Positions 45,423-54,534 of a DNA stretch of 64,000 nt are shown one piece after another (the stretch's first letter is position 1; each line of letters begins with the position of its first letter). Under the pieces are notes generated by a model. That model saw nothing but the letters and a program-made list of their open reading frames with translations. It was not told the origin of the DNA and searched no databases. The stretch covers positions 124,001-188,000 of the forward strand of contig NZ_CP012477.1 in assembly GCF_001281315.1 (NCBI RefSeq), read 5' to 3'. The stretch comes from Arthrobacter sp. ERGS1:01. GTDB lineage: Bacteria > Actinomycetota > Actinomycetes > Actinomycetales > Micrococcaceae. The position numbers were made by a program, and so were the translations under genes.

Positions 45423-46372
45423 ATGGATTCCCTCGCAGCCGCCCCGGGCACCGGTCCGGCCACCTCACCCCTGCCCGTGCTCCGGGCGCGCACGGCCGTG
45501 GCCGCGTTTGCCGGCCTGCCCACCGACCGCACCGTGGTGATGGGATTCTTAATTGCACCCCCGATTCGTTCAGCGACGGCGGCGAGTACAACTCGATGGA
45601 CACCGCGATCGCGCACGGCCTGCGCATGTTCTACGGCGGTGCCGACATCATCGACGTCGGCGGCGAATCCACCCGCCCCGGTGCCGAGGACGTCGACGAG
45701 CTCCAGGAGCAGCAGCGCATCCTGCCCGTCATCGAGACGCTCGCCAAGGCCGGCGCCCTGATCAGCGTCGACACCCGCCACGCCTCCACCGCCGCCCTGG
45801 CCCTCGACGCCGGCGCCGCACTGATCAACGATGTCTCCGGCATGCACGTCCACCCGGACATGATCGCCCTGATCGCCGAACGCCAGGTGCCGTACGTGCT
45901 CATGCACAGCCGTGGCAACTCCCGCTCGATGGACTCACTGACCAAGTACGACGACGTCGTCGAGGACGTCGTGAAGGAACTTGGCGAGGTGCGTGAACGG
46001 TTCTACGCCGCCGGCGTCAAGCCCGAAATGCTCATCCTCGACCCGGGCATCGGCTTCTCCAAGAACGCCGAACAAAACTGGGAGCTGCTGGCCAACCTCG
46101 ACCAGGTCGCCGCAATGGGCAACCGGATCCTGGTGGGCACGTCCCGCAAGCGTTTCCTCGGCTCGCTGCTGACCACGGCCGGCAAGGCCGCCGCGCCCAA
46201 GGAGCGCGACGACGCCACCTCGGCCACCACGGCGCTGGCCGCCGCCCAGGGCATCTGGGGCGTGCGCGTGCACGACGTCGGCGCCAGCCTTGACGCCGCC
46301 AAGGTCGCCGCCCGCCAGCTGGCCGGCAAGCGCAGCCGGGCCGCCCGCCTCGCTGCCCGGGACGCCCAGTGA
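45423..46372 (+). pseudogene. folP: Dihydropteroate synthase with an apparent one-base deletion
   Basis: The enzyme joins 7,8-dihydropterin pyrophosphate to p-aminobenzoate. The first frame starts at ATG 45423 and reads to TVVMGFLIAPP. The rest is in another frame, with SFSDGGEYNSMDTA, IIDVGGESTRPG, SVDTRHA, INDVSG and DPGIGFSK. Adding one A after GGA (45543-45545) restores MGILNCTPDSFSDGG, the most conserved FolP loop. The intact downstream frame alone would begin at ATG 45596 and lack the first strand and pterin loop, so it should be inactive. folP is normally needed for growth without folate, so a sequencing error or a second copy elsewhere is plausible. Confidence 0.88.
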
Positions 46373-46749
46373 GCGCCCCCGCACAGACGGACATCATCAC
46401 GCTCACCGGCATCACCGCCATCGGGTACCACGGTGTCTTTGACCACGAAAAACGCGACGGCCAGCCCTTCATCGTCGACGCCGTGCTGCACACCGACATT
46501 TCCGCTGCCGCGGCCACCGACGACCTGACGAAGACCGCCCACTACGGTGAGGTGGCCGAGGTCATCGCGGCGCTGATCCGCGGCGACGCCTTCGACCTGA
46601 TTGAAACCCTCACGGTGCGCATTGCCGAGGCCATCCTCGACGGCTTCCCCGGCATCTCCGGCGTCCAGGTGACGGTCCACAAGCCCAAGGCGCCCATCCA
46701 GGTGCCCTTCGGCGATGTGAGCATCACCGCGTACCGGGGCCGGTCATGA
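46369..46749 (+). CDS. folB: Dihydroneopterin aldolase
   Basis: This 126-residue enzyme cleaves dihydroneopterin to 6-hydroxymethyl-dihydropterin and glycolaldehyde. ITAIGYHGVFDHEKRDGQPFIVDAVL has the conserved Tyr, the Glu and the family start; HKPKAPIQVPFGDVSITAYR is the typical end. The GTG start overlaps the folP stop codon (GTGA), and the gene overlaps folK by ATGA, showing tight coupling. Confidence 0.93.
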   Translation: MSAPAQTDIITLTGITAIGYHGVFDHEKRDGQPFIVDAVLHTDISAAAATDDLTKTAHYGEVAEVIAALIRGDAFDLIETLTVRIAEAILDGFPGISGVQVTVHKPKAPIQVPFGDVSITAYRGRS

Positions 46750-47279
46750 CCCCAGTCCGACCGCTCACCCGGGTCATTCTGGCGCTTGGCAGCAACCTGG
46801 GCGAACGCCGCGGCACGCTGTCGGCCGCCGTCGGCGATCTGGTGGACCGCCCCGAGGTGCGCCTGCGAGACGTCTCCCCGGTGGTCTCCACCAAGCCGGT
46901 GGGCGGCCCGGCCGGGCAGCCCGACTTCCTGAACATGGTCATCGCCGTGGACACCACGCTGGATCCGTACGAGCTCCTGGCCCATTGCCAGGCCGTGGAG
47001 CTGGCCCACCACCGGGTGCGGGAGGTCCGCTGGGGTGCCCGCACGCTGGATGTGGACATCATTTGCTACGGGGAACTGCACAGCGACGATCCCGTCCTGA
47101 CACTGCCGCACCCGCGCGCCGCGGAACGGGCGTTCGTGCTGTACCCGTGGTCGCTCATGGAACCCAACGCCACCCTGGCGGGCCGTTCCGTGGCAGCCCT
47201 GGCCGCCGACGCCGCGGACATGCCCGGCATCGAGCACGCCGAGCTGGAATCCCTGGGCGGGGAGTTCCCGCCGGCCTAG
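46746..47279 (+). CDS. folK: 2-amino-4-hydroxy-6-hydroxymethyldihydropteridine diphosphokinase
   Basis: This 177-residue pyrophosphokinase activates hydroxymethyl-dihydropterin for FolP. ILALGSNLGERRGTL at the N-terminus, KPVGGPAGQPDFLNMV, and the signature WGARTLDVDIICYG (metal-binding DVD) are all present, then LPHPRAAERAFVLYPW. Start ATG overlaps the folB stop codon. The order folE-folP-folB-folK is the standard actinobacterial folate cluster. Confidence 0.94.
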   Translation: MTPVRPLTRVILALGSNLGERRGTLSAAVGDLVDRPEVRLRDVSPVVSTKPVGGPAGQPDFLNMVIAVDTTLDPYELLAHCQAVELAHHRVREVRWGARTLDVDIICYGELHSDDPVLTLPHPRAAERAFVLYPWSLMEPNATLAGRSVAALAADAADMPGIEHAELESLGGEFPPA

Positions 47280-47365
47280 GTTTCGGCCGCCAAACCCGGC
47301 GCCGGGCTGGTGAAAGAACTGTACGGTTGAAGTAGAAAACGCAAGAGCAAATCGGTGAGGGAAAA

Positions 47366-47887
47366 ATGAGGAGCACAATGCGGACCATCAGGCCTGCATG
47401 GTTGATAGCCGTGACGGTCGTCCTGGCCGCGGCCGGCTTCCTGGCCACGGAACTGACCAGCCGCGCCAGCCAGCCGCTTCCCGTGCTTCCCTTGAGCTCC
47501 CTGATCACGATGGGTCTGATCGTGGTGGTTTGCCTGATCCTGGGGCTGAAGGTGCGCCGCTGGCGGGATGGGAACCGGAAGAAGTTCCTGGACCCGCTGC
47601 TGGCCGCCCGCACCCTGGTCCTGGCCCAGGCCTGCGCGTACGCCGGTGCCGTCCTGTTTGGCTGGCACGCCGGCATCATCCTGGACCAGCTGCCCACCCT
47701 TGGGCTGCGTCCGGACCTCGGCGTGATCTGGCGGATCGTGGCACTCCTGGCCGGCGGCATCGTCATGGTGGCCGTGGGCCTCATGGTGGAGCGCTTCTGC
47801 AAGATTCCGCCCGAGGACAACGACCCGGACAATACAACCAAGCTGCGCGAAAAGCATGAAGGACGGGGGGACGAGGAATTTGCCTAG
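47366..47887 (+). CDS. DUF3180 membrane protein
   Basis: This 173-residue protein has four predicted helices, an Arg-rich segment (LKVRRWRDGNRKKFLDPLLAARTLVLAQACAY) between helices 2 and 3, and a charged C-terminal tail. The RTxxLAQACAYAGA stretch is diagnostic of DUF3180, whose gene conventionally follows folK in Actinobacteria. Function unknown. ATG 47366 follows GAGGG by about 5 nt. It overlaps the next gene's start. Confidence 0.85.
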   Translation: MRSTMRTIRPAWLIAVTVVLAAAGFLATELTSRASQPLPVLPLSSLITMGLIVVVCLILGLKVRRWRDGNRKKFLDPLLAARTLVLAQACAYAGAVLFGWHAGIILDQLPTLGLRPDLGVIWRIVALLAGGIVMVAVGLMVERFCKIPPEDNDPDNTTKLREKHEGRGDEEFA

Positions 47888-48419
47888 GCCACAAGGTTCC
47901 GGCACTGTCCACACCAGCGCCATCGACCCCGGGGACGTCACCTTCCTGCGGGTCTCCAACAAACTCATCATCGCCCGCCTCATCCAACGCGGAATCGGCG
48001 GGCTGGTGTTCCTGGCCATTTCGGCCCTGCCGTTGGTCCTGCACCTGACCGGGGTGTGGGACAGCTACCCGGCCGTCCTGGCCTGGGCCGTGCCCGCCGC
48101 GGTCCTGGCAATCGTCCTGTGGGTCCTTGCCCTGGTGCCCCGCCAGGTCCACGCCATCGGCTATGCCGAACGCAACGACGACCTGCTGATCCGGCACGGC
48201 ATCATGTTCCACCGGATCATGGTGGTTCCCTACGGGCGCATGCAATACGTGGATGTCACGATGGGCCCGCTGGAGCGGATCCTGGGGTTGAGCACCATCC
48301 ACCTGCACACCGCCTCGCCGGGCACCAACGCCATGATCTTCGGGCTGCCGGCCACCGAGGCCGCCCGGCTCCGCGAGCAGTTGTCCGCCCGCGGTGAGGC
48401 GAAACTGGCCGGCTTGTGA
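47856..48419 (+). CDS. PH-domain (YdbS-like) membrane protein
   Basis: This 187-residue protein has two hydrophobic helices (about 46-66 and 75-95) then a bacterial pleckstrin-homology domain (bPH_2). The domain includes DLLIRHGIMFHRIMVVPYGRMQYVDVTMGPLERILGLSTIHLHTAS. Such proteins occur in pairs with a larger YdbT-like protein, as here. Function is uncertain. The start is doubtful: ATG 47856 overlaps the previous gene by 32 nt and has a weak ribosome site. Confidence 0.82.
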   Translation: MKDGGTRNLPRPQGSGTVHTSAIDPGDVTFLRVSNKLIIARLIQRGIGGLVFLAISALPLVLHLTGVWDSYPAVLAWAVPAAVLAIVLWVLALVPRQVHAIGYAERNDDLLIRHGIMFHRIMVVPYGRMQYVDVTMGPLERILGLSTIHLHTASPGTNAMIFGLPATEAARLREQLSARGEAKLAGL

Positions 48420-50089
48420 GCGAGCACGCGGCGCTACCCGGGACCGCCGGCGCACTGCCCGGCACCGGATTCCATACCGACAGCGCTGACTCCTGGCACC
48501 GGGTCCACCCCGTCTCCCCGCTGGTGCGCGGCTGGGTCGCCGTGGCCGCGGTGCTGTTCATCTTTGGCCGCAACTCCCTCGAATCGCTGTTCTCGGGCGG
48601 GCCCAACGGTGGCGGTTTCAGTGCCCCCGTTGGCGTGATCCTCGCCGTGGTGGGGGCCGCCGTCGTCGTCTTTGGCATTGGCTTCTTCCTCTCCTGGCGG
48701 TTCACCCGCTATCAGGTCACCGACCACCACGTGAACATCAACTCCGGGATCATCTTCCGCCAGCAACGCCGTGCCAGTATTGACCGCGTCCAGGCCATCG
48801 ACGTGGTCCAGCCGCTCGTGGCGCGCGCGTTTGGGCTCGCGGAGCTGAAGTTTGACGTGGCCGACGGCGGCAAATCGGCGTTCAAGCTGTCCTTCCTCAA
48901 GCTTGACGAGGCCAAGCGGCTGCGGGCGGCCATCCTGGCCCGTGCCGCCGGCGTCGCGATCGACCCGCAGGCGCCCGCCCGGGTCACGGAGGCGCCCGAA
49001 CAGCACGTGCTGGCGTTGTCGCCCGGACGGATCATCGGCTCCGTCGTGTTCAGCAGCCTCAGCGGCGCGGTCCTCGTGGTCCTGGCCGGCGCCATCGCCC
49101 TGACCGTGTGGAGCGGGGAACCCGGCGTGCTGATCGGCTTCGTCCCCATCTTCATCGGCCTCGGCGCCTCCTATTGGAGGTCCATCACGGGGGACTTCAA
49201 TTTCCGGGTGGCGGTTTCCCCCGACGGCGTCCGGCTCCACTACGGCATGCTCGAAACCCGGGCCCAGACCATCCCGCCGGGCCGCGTGCAGGCCGTCGGC
49301 ATCAGCCAGGGCCCGCTCTGGCGGCCGTTTGGCTGGTACAAACTGCACGTCAACGTGGCGGGCTACGGCTCCGGCGGCGCCGAAAACCGTTCCCGCACCG
49401 TGCTGCTGCCCGCCGGAAAACTCGACGAAGTCATGGCCGTGCTGGCCCTCGTCTTCCCCAACCCGGGCGTGGACAACCCCCGCGAGGTGTTCGCTGCCGG
49501 GCTGCGCGGTCCCGGCAACCGCCACGGCTTTGTCCACTCGCCACGCAGCGCGATCTGGATCGACCCCTTCGCCTGGCGCTACAACGCCTACCGGGCCACC
49601 GACACCGCCCTGCTGTGCCGGCACGGCATCTTCTTCCGCCGCCTCGAAGTGGTCCCGCACGAACGCACCCAATCGCTGAGCCTGCACCAGGGCCCGCTCA
49701 TGGCCGCCCTGGGCCTGGTCAACTTCGAACTCCACTCCACCGTGGGACCCATCCGGCCCGTGGTGCACCACATGGCCGTCGACGCCGGCCGCCGGCTCTT
49801 CGACGAACAAGCCGCCCGCGCCGCCGTCGCCCGCCGCATCCACTCCGCCGAGCACTGGCTGGCCCCTGCAGACGATCCCCAGACACTTCCCAGTCTCGCA
49901 AGCTCGGCCGGGGACCTCTCGCGCCTGGGGCCCCATGTCGAGGCTCTTGTGGTCGACTCACCACCGGCGCCGGCTCCGGCTCCGGCGCCGGCGCCACCAC
50001 GTCGCGGACGGCGGGCCGCCGGGCCTGTCGATGGCGGCGCGTCCGATCCCTTCATTTCACCCCAACAGGAGCAGCAACGTGGTGATTAA
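48416..50089 (+). CDS. PH-domain (YdbT-like) membrane protein
   Basis: This 557-residue protein has a repeated architecture: pairs of membrane helices (around 40-60, 75-97 and 220-262) alternate with three bPH_2 domains. The domains carry NINSGIIFRQQRRASIDRVQAIDVV, RLHYGMLETRAQTIPPGRVQAV and LLCRHGIFFRRLEVVPHERTQSL. The C-terminus is Pro/Ala-rich and disordered. Its GTG overlaps the stop codon of its smaller partner (TTGTGA). The pair probably forms a membrane complex of unknown function. Confidence 0.86.
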   Translation: MSEHAALPGTAGALPGTGFHTDSADSWHRVHPVSPLVRGWVAVAAVLFIFGRNSLESLFSGGPNGGGFSAPVGVILAVVGAAVVVFGIGFFLSWRFTRYQVTDHHVNINSGIIFRQQRRASIDRVQAIDVVQPLVARAFGLAELKFDVADGGKSAFKLSFLKLDEAKRLRAAILARAAGVAIDPQAPARVTEAPEQHVLALSPGRIIGSVVFSSLSGAVLVVLAGAIALTVWSGEPGVLIGFVPIFIGLGASYWRSITGDFNFRVAVSPDGVRLHYGMLETRAQTIPPGRVQAVGISQGPLWRPFGWYKLHVNVAGYGSGGAENRSRTVLLPAGKLDEVMAVLALVFPNPGVDNPREVFAAGLRGPGNRHGFVHSPRSAIWIDPFAWRYNAYRATDTALLCRHGIFFRRLEVVPHERTQSLSLHQGPLMAALGLVNFELHSTVGPIRPVVHHMAVDAGRRLFDEQAARAAVARRIHSAEHWLAPADDPQTLPSLASSAGDLSRLGPHVEALVVDSPPAPAPAPAPAPPRRGRRAAGPVDGGASDPFISPQQEQQRGD

Positions 50090-51008
50090 GCCTGGACGCC
50101 TTGGCGTTGGAATCATTGGCGCCGGCAAGGTTGGTGCCGTGTTGGGCGCCGCCCTGCGCGCGGCCGGACACGCCGTCGTCGGCGTTTCGGCAGTATCCGA
50201 TGCTTCCCGCGACCGTGCCGAACTGCTGCTGCCCGGCGTGCCGGTGCTGGAGATCCCGGACATTGTGGAACGCTCCGAGCTGGTGCTGCTGGCCGTGCCC
50301 GACGACGCCCTCCCGGAACTGGTTGCCGGCCTCGCCAAGACCGGCGCCTGGCAGGCCGGGCAGCTCGTGGCGCACACCTCGGGACGCTACGGCATCGGCG
50401 TGCTGGCCCCGGCCAAGGCCGCCGGCGCGATCACCCTGGCGCTCCACCCTGCCATGACGTTCACCGGCATGAGCCTTGATCTGACCCGGCTCGCCGACTG
50501 CACCTTCGGCATCACCGCCGAGCCCGCCATGCTGCCGATCGCCCAGGCCCTCGTGGTGGAAATGGGTGCCGAGCCCGTGGTCATCGCCGAGGCCGACCGC
50601 GTCCTGTACCACGCGTCCCTGGCGCACGCGGCAAACCATATGGTCTCGATCGTGGCCCAGGCGGCCCAGATCCTCGGCGACATTGGTGTGGAGGCGCCCA
50701 ACCAGGTGCTCGGTCCGCTGCTGCGCGCCGCCCTGGAGAACGCCCTCGCCTCCGGGGAGTCGGCGCTGACCGGTCCCGTGGCGCGCGGCGACGCCGGCAC
50801 TGTGGCCGCCCACACCCAGGCCCTGCGCGAGCACTCCCTCGACACCGGATCCCCGGACATCATCGACGCCTACGTCGCGTTGTCCTCGGCCACGGCGGCC
50901 CGGGCGGCCCGGCGCGGCCTGCTCTCCGCCGCAAGTTTCCAGGCGGTCCGTGACGCGCTTTCCGCAGACGACGCCGGCCCGGACACCGGCGTCGATCCCG
51001 CCTCCTGA
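50079..51008 (+). CDS. Rossmann-like / DUF2520 domain protein
   Basis: This 309-residue protein resembles ketopantoate reductase or imine/6-phosphogluconate dehydrogenases. The NAD(P)-binding [25 protein letters not shown] is at about 9-33. A C-terminal helical DUF2520 domain includes [24 protein letters not shown]. It immediately precedes panC, and this pairing is common in Actinobacteria, so a role in pantothenate synthesis is possible but unproven. The GTG at 50079 is 7 nt after AGGAG and overlaps the end of the PH gene. Confidence 0.85.
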   Translation: MVIKPGRLGVGIIGAGKVGAVLGAALRAAGHAVVGVSAVSDASRDRAELLLPGVPVLEIPDIVERSELVLLAVPDDALPELVAGLAKTGAWQAGQLVAHTSGRYGIGVLAPAKAAGAITLALHPAMTFTGMSLDLTRLADCTFGITAEPAMLPIAQALVVEMGAEPVVIAEADRVLYHASLAHAANHMVSIVAQAAQILGDIGVEAPNQVLGPLLRAALENALASGESALTGPVARGDAGTVAAHTQALREHSLDTGSPDIIDAYVALSSATAARAARRGLLSAASFQAVRDALSADDAGPDTGVDPAS

Positions 51009-51049
51009 CCCCACGCACCAACAAGTACGCACCAACGAAAGCGATTGAC

Positions 51050-51964
51050 ATGAGCATCACCCTGGTCACCACCCTTGCCGACTTGAAAGCCGTGAGCGCC
51101 GCGCTGTTGGCGGCAACGCCGGGCGGGGCCGGCACGCTGGGGCTGGTGCCCACCATGGGTGCGCTGCACTCGGGCCACGCCACGCTGGCGGCGGCCGCGG
51201 TGGCCGCGAACGACGTCGTCGTGGCCAGCGTCTTCGTGAACCCGCTGCAATTTGGCGATGCCAACGACCTGGCGCGCTACCCGCGCACCACGGAGGCGGA
51301 CCTGGCCCTGCTCGACGCCGCCGGGGTGGACATCATGTTTGCCCCGTCCGTGGCGGAGATGTACCTGGGCGGCGAACCGGCCGTGCGCGTGACCGCTGGC
51401 CCGCTCGGGAACCTGTATGAGGGCGCTTCACGGCCCGGTCACTTTGACGGGGCCCTGACCGTGGTGGCCAAACTGCTGCACGTGGGACGCCCGGAGACCG
51501 GGCTTGCCGCACCGGACGCGGCCGGCCGGCCCGCCTACCGCGCCTACTTCGGCCAGAAGGACGCACAGCAGCTGGCCCTGGTGCGGCGCATGGTGGCCGA
51601 CCTGAACTTCCCGGTGGACATTGTCGGCGTCCCTACCGTGCGCGACGACGACGGCCTGGCCCTGTCCAGCCGCAACAGGTTCCTGTCCGCCGAACAGCGC
51701 GAATCCGCGCTGGTGCTCTCGCGGGCGCTGCGGCTGCTGGCCGGCCGGGCCGCGGCCCACGAACCGCTCGACGTCGCTTCCGCCGCGGAACTGATTCGCA
51801 GCGCACCCGGCGTGGAACTGGACTACCTGGAGGTCGTGGACCCACAGACGCTCGCCGTCCGTGCCGAAAACTGCCAGGACACGCCCTTCACGGGTGAGGC
51901 GCTGGCGCTCGTGGCGGCCACCGTGGGCCCGGTCCGGCTCATCGACAACCTCCCCCTCGGCTAA
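51050..51964 (+). CDS. panC: Pantoate--beta-alanine ligase
   Basis: This 304-residue enzyme forms pantothenate from pantoate, beta-alanine and ATP. The HIGH-like ATP site is [13 protein letters not shown], followed by [69 protein letters not shown] contains the KMSKS-like region. Length is normal. It is convergent with rbsK, with a palindromic repeat element between. Confidence 0.94.
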   Translation: MSITLVTTLADLKAVSAALLAATPGGAGTLGLVPTMGALHSGHATLAAAAVAANDVVVASVFVNPLQFGDANDLARYPRTTEADLALLDAAGVDIMFAPSVAEMYLGGEPAVRVTAGPLGNLYEGASRPGHFDGALTVVAKLLHVGRPETGLAAPDAAGRPAYRAYFGQKDAQQLALVRRMVADLNFPVDIVGVPTVRDDDGLALSSRNRFLSAEQRESALVLSRALRLLAGRAAAHEPLDVASAAELIRSAPGVELDYLEVVDPQTLAVRAENCQDTPFTGEALALVAATVGPVRLIDNLPLG

Positions 51965-51966
51965 CC

Positions 51967-51990
51967 CAACGTTGAGAGCCCAGATAATCC
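51967..51990. repeat. Isolated arm of the GTTGAGAG palindromic repeat
   Basis: A 24-bp copy beginning CAACGTTGAGAGCCC is identical to the left arm of the palindrome at 52050. It starts 2 nt after the panC stop codon. Confidence 0.85.
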
Positions 51991-52049
51991 CCGCACCCTC
52001 CCAACACTCGCAAGCTCGTGTCGGGTCCCTCGGGCGCGTGGGCCCAAAG

Positions 52050-52128
52050 CAACGTTGAGAGCCCAGATAATCCAAGGATTATCTGGGCTCTCAACGTTGG
52101 TGCAAGGGATGATCTGGGCCCTCAACGG
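52050..52128. repeat. Three-arm palindromic repeat between panC and rbsK
   Basis: Arms of 24 bp (52050-52073 and 52076-52099) are perfect inverted copies separated by AA. A third, degenerate arm (52107-52128, with GGGCCC in place of GGGCTC) follows and ends 3 nt before the rbsK stop codon. It should act as a bidirectional terminator. The same architecture occurs at 61902-61978. Confidence 0.88.
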
Positions 52129-52131
52129 GGG

Positions 52132-53064
52132 TTACAGCTTGGCGGCAACCTCGTCGGCGCTCGGGTACGCGGTCTGCGTGCCCTTGCGGGTAGCGGCCAG
52201 GGCGGCGGCCACGGACGCGAAGCGTGCCGCGGCAACCAGGGAGTCCCCGGCCGCAAGGCGTGCGGCGACCGCGCCGGTGAAGGCGTCGCCGGCACCCGTG
52301 GTGTCCACCGCGGTCACGACCGTCGGCGCAATGCGCACCACGGGTTCGGCCGGGTTGGTCGAATCCAGCACCACCGAACCGGCGGAACCCAGCGTCACCA
52401 GGACCTGCTTGAGCCCGCGCCCGGCAAACAGTTCGACGGCGTCGCGCCAGTCGCCCACCGGGGCGTCGGCCCCGGGCATTGAGGCGCCGCCCAGGAACTG
52501 CGAGGCCTCGTGGGCGTTGACCAGCAGGACGTCGGTCAGCCGCGCCAGCTCATCCGCCACGGGAGCGTAGGGCGAGAGGTTCAGCAAAACCGTTGCGCCG
52601 GCGTCGTGCCCGGCCTGGGCGGCAGCCTGCACCGTCTCAAACGGCACTTCCAGGCACAGGCACACGACGCCGGCCCCGGCAAACAGGGCCGGTTCCATCG
52701 AGGCGGGGGCCAGGGTGCCGTTGGCGCCGGAGGAGATGATGATGCTGTTCTCCCCGTGGCTGTCCACGGAAATCACGGCGACGCCGGTGGGCTCGGTGAC
52801 CCGCCGGACGTGGCTGACGTCGACGCCGGCACCTGCCGTGGAAGCCACCAGCATGTCGCCGTTGGCGTCCTGGCCCACGGCACCGATCAAGGTGACGTTG
52901 CCGCCCAGCCGGCCGGCGGCCACTGCCTGATTGGCGCTCTTGCCGCCCGGGTTGACGGCGAATCCGTTGCCGTGCAGGGTTTCGCCCGGCTGCGGCAGAC
53001 GGTCCGTGTAGATGGTCAGGTCGGCGTTCAGTGAACCGGCCACAATGATGCGTCGGGAATTCAT
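52132..53064 (-). CDS. rbsK: Ribokinase
   Basis: This 310-residue PfkB-family kinase phosphorylates ribose released from nucleosides. GSLNADLTIYTDRLPQPGET and NPGGKSANQAVAAGRLGG are characteristic of ribokinases rather than fructokinases. The catalytic Asp is in DTTGAGDAFTGAVA near residue 257. It is last in the minus-strand unit hydrolase-transporter-rbsK, 45 nt after the transporter stop codon, so ribose from nucleoside cleavage is its probable substrate. Confidence 0.9.
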   Translation of the reverse strand: MNSRRIIVAGSLNADLTIYTDRLPQPGETLHGNGFAVNPGGKSANQAVAAGRLGGNVTLIGAVGQDANGDMLVASTAGAGVDVSHVRRVTEPTGVAVISVDSHGENSIIISSGANGTLAPASMEPALFAGAGVVCLCLEVPFETVQAAAQAGHDAGATVLLNLSPYAPVADELARLTDVLLVNAHEASQFLGGASMPGADAPVGDWRDAVELFAGRGLKQVLVTLGSAGSVVLDSTNPAEPVVRIAPTVVTAVDTTGAGDAFTGAVAARLAAGDSLVAAARFASVAAALAATRKGTQTAYPSADEVAAKL

Positions 53065-53109
53065 GGCATGCCTTTCAAGGCTGTCGGCGGCAGTGTGCGT
53101 TGCGCGGGC

Positions 53110-54534
53110 TTAGGCGTGGACTTCGGCGTCAACCGGCTTGGGGATCAGCAGCGAAGCGGCCAGGCCCAGCGCCGTGACCACGAGGGCCACAACGATGACG
53201 GTGGTGTAGGACGCCACGACCCCCATGGAGCCGGCGGCCACCAGGATGGCCGGCAGCACCAGGAAGCTCAGCCCGGCACCCAGGTTGAATGCGCCGGCGT
53301 TCATGCCCGGCAGGAAGCCGGGGTTGCCCTTGGGGGAGTGGACCACGCCCAGGCCGTTGAGCATGATGTTCACGGTTCCGGCGTACATGATGCCCAGCAG
53401 CACGGTTCCGGTGATCAGCAGGCCCAGGTTGTGCAGGCCGAAGAAGCCGATGATGGCCAGGGCCACCAGGGAGCCGATCATGCCGATGCGCAGCACCGTG
53501 GTGTAGCCGAGGGTGGGTGCGAGGCGGCCGGTGATGGGGCCGAAGACCCAGCCGAGCAGCGCGTACGGGGTCAGGATGAGCAGCGACATTTCCGTGGCGC
53601 CAATCCCGAAGCCGGGGTCCGCCGCCTGCACGAAAGCGGGCACGATGCCGTTGATCACGGCGAAGATGCCGGTCATGGTCAAGGTGGTGGTCAGCAGGGT
53701 GGCCCAGGTGGAACGCTGGCGCAGGTGCACGATCTCCACCATGGGGTGGTTGGAACGCTTTTCCATGTTCCAGAACAGGATGAAGGCGATCACGGCGACA
53801 ACGATCAGGACGATGGCCTGGGTCAGGATGCCGGCGTCGAATCCGCCCAGCAGGGTCGAGGCCTGGTTAAGCGCGGTCAGCAGGGCGCCGACGGCGACCA
53901 CGATGAACAGCACGCCCCACCAGTCCATCTTGGTGCCCTCGGACGGCTTGGATTCGCGAGCCAGGAAGGCCACCAAAGCTGCGGCCACTGCGCCAAGGAC
54001 CACCATCAGCCAGAAGATGCTGCGGAAGCCGTAGTGCTGGGCCATGAAACCACCCACGAACGAGTCAATACCGGCGATGCCGCCGTTGACGGCCGTGATG
54101 AGGCCCATCAGCACGCCGTACTTCTTCGGGTCCCGGACCTCGGAACGGAGCATGATCAGGGCCAGCGGCACGGTGGGGCCGCTGACGCCCTGGATGATGC
54201 GGCCAACGAACAGCCAGGTGATGTCCGGTGCCATGGCGGAGACGGCGGAGCCGATTGCCATCAGGATCATCATGCCCAGGAGCACCTTCTTGCGGCCGAT
54301 GATGTCGCTGAGGCGGGGCAGGAACAGGGAGAACAGGGCGGCCGCGGTGAAGAACCAGGTCTGCGACAGGCCGATCACGGCCTGGTTGGTGTGCAGTTCC
54401 TCGCCCATGGTGACCAGCGCGGGGCTGAGCATGGAGGCGTTGAGCTGGAAGGCGACGCAGGCGGCCAGCAGGGCCACCATCAAGGCTGTGACGCTGGCTG
54501 CCTTGGAGGTTTTGTTGATCATCGTGTTGCTCAT
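53110..54534 (-). CDS. uriT: MFS transporter, probable uridine/nucleoside importer
   Basis: This 474-residue protein has about 14 helices of the DHA2-like MFS fold, with LFLPRLSDIIGRKKVLLGMM as motif A. The sequence alone would suggest an exporter. Its place between a nucleoside hydrolase and ribokinase, opposite a LacI regulator, matches the uridine-use operon of Corynebacterium glutamicum (uriR-rbsK1-uriT-uriH). The symbol is given by this analogy. The start codon overlaps the hydrolase stop (ATGA). Confidence 0.78.
   Translation of the reverse strand: MSNTMINKTSKAASVTALMVALLAACVAFQLNASMLSPALVTMGEELHTNQAVIGLSQTWFFTAAALFSLFLPRLSDIIGRKKVLLGMMILMAIGSAVSAMAPDITWLFVGRIIQGVSGPTVPLALIMLRSEVRDPKKYGVLMGLITAVNGGIAGIDSFVGGFMAQHYGFRSIFWLMVVLGAVAAALVAFLARESKPSEGTKMDWWGVLFIVVAVGALLTALNQASTLLGGFDAGILTQAIVLIVVAVIAFILFWNMEKRSNHPMVEIVHLRQRSTWATLLTTTLTMTGIFAVINGIVPAFVQAADPGFGIGATEMSLLILTPYALLGWVFGPITGRLAPTLGYTTVLRIGMIGSLVALAIIGFFGLHNLGLLITGTVLLGIMYAGTVNIMLNGLGVVHSPKGNPGFLPGMNAGAFNLGAGLSFLVLPAILVAAGSMGVVASYTTVIVVALVVTALGLAASLLIPKPVDAEVHA

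Noticed and set aside
51967..52128. CRISPR-like array at the panC/rbsK junction
   Set aside because: The repeats are inverted, not regularly spaced direct repeats, there are no unique spacers of constant length, and no cas genes are present.
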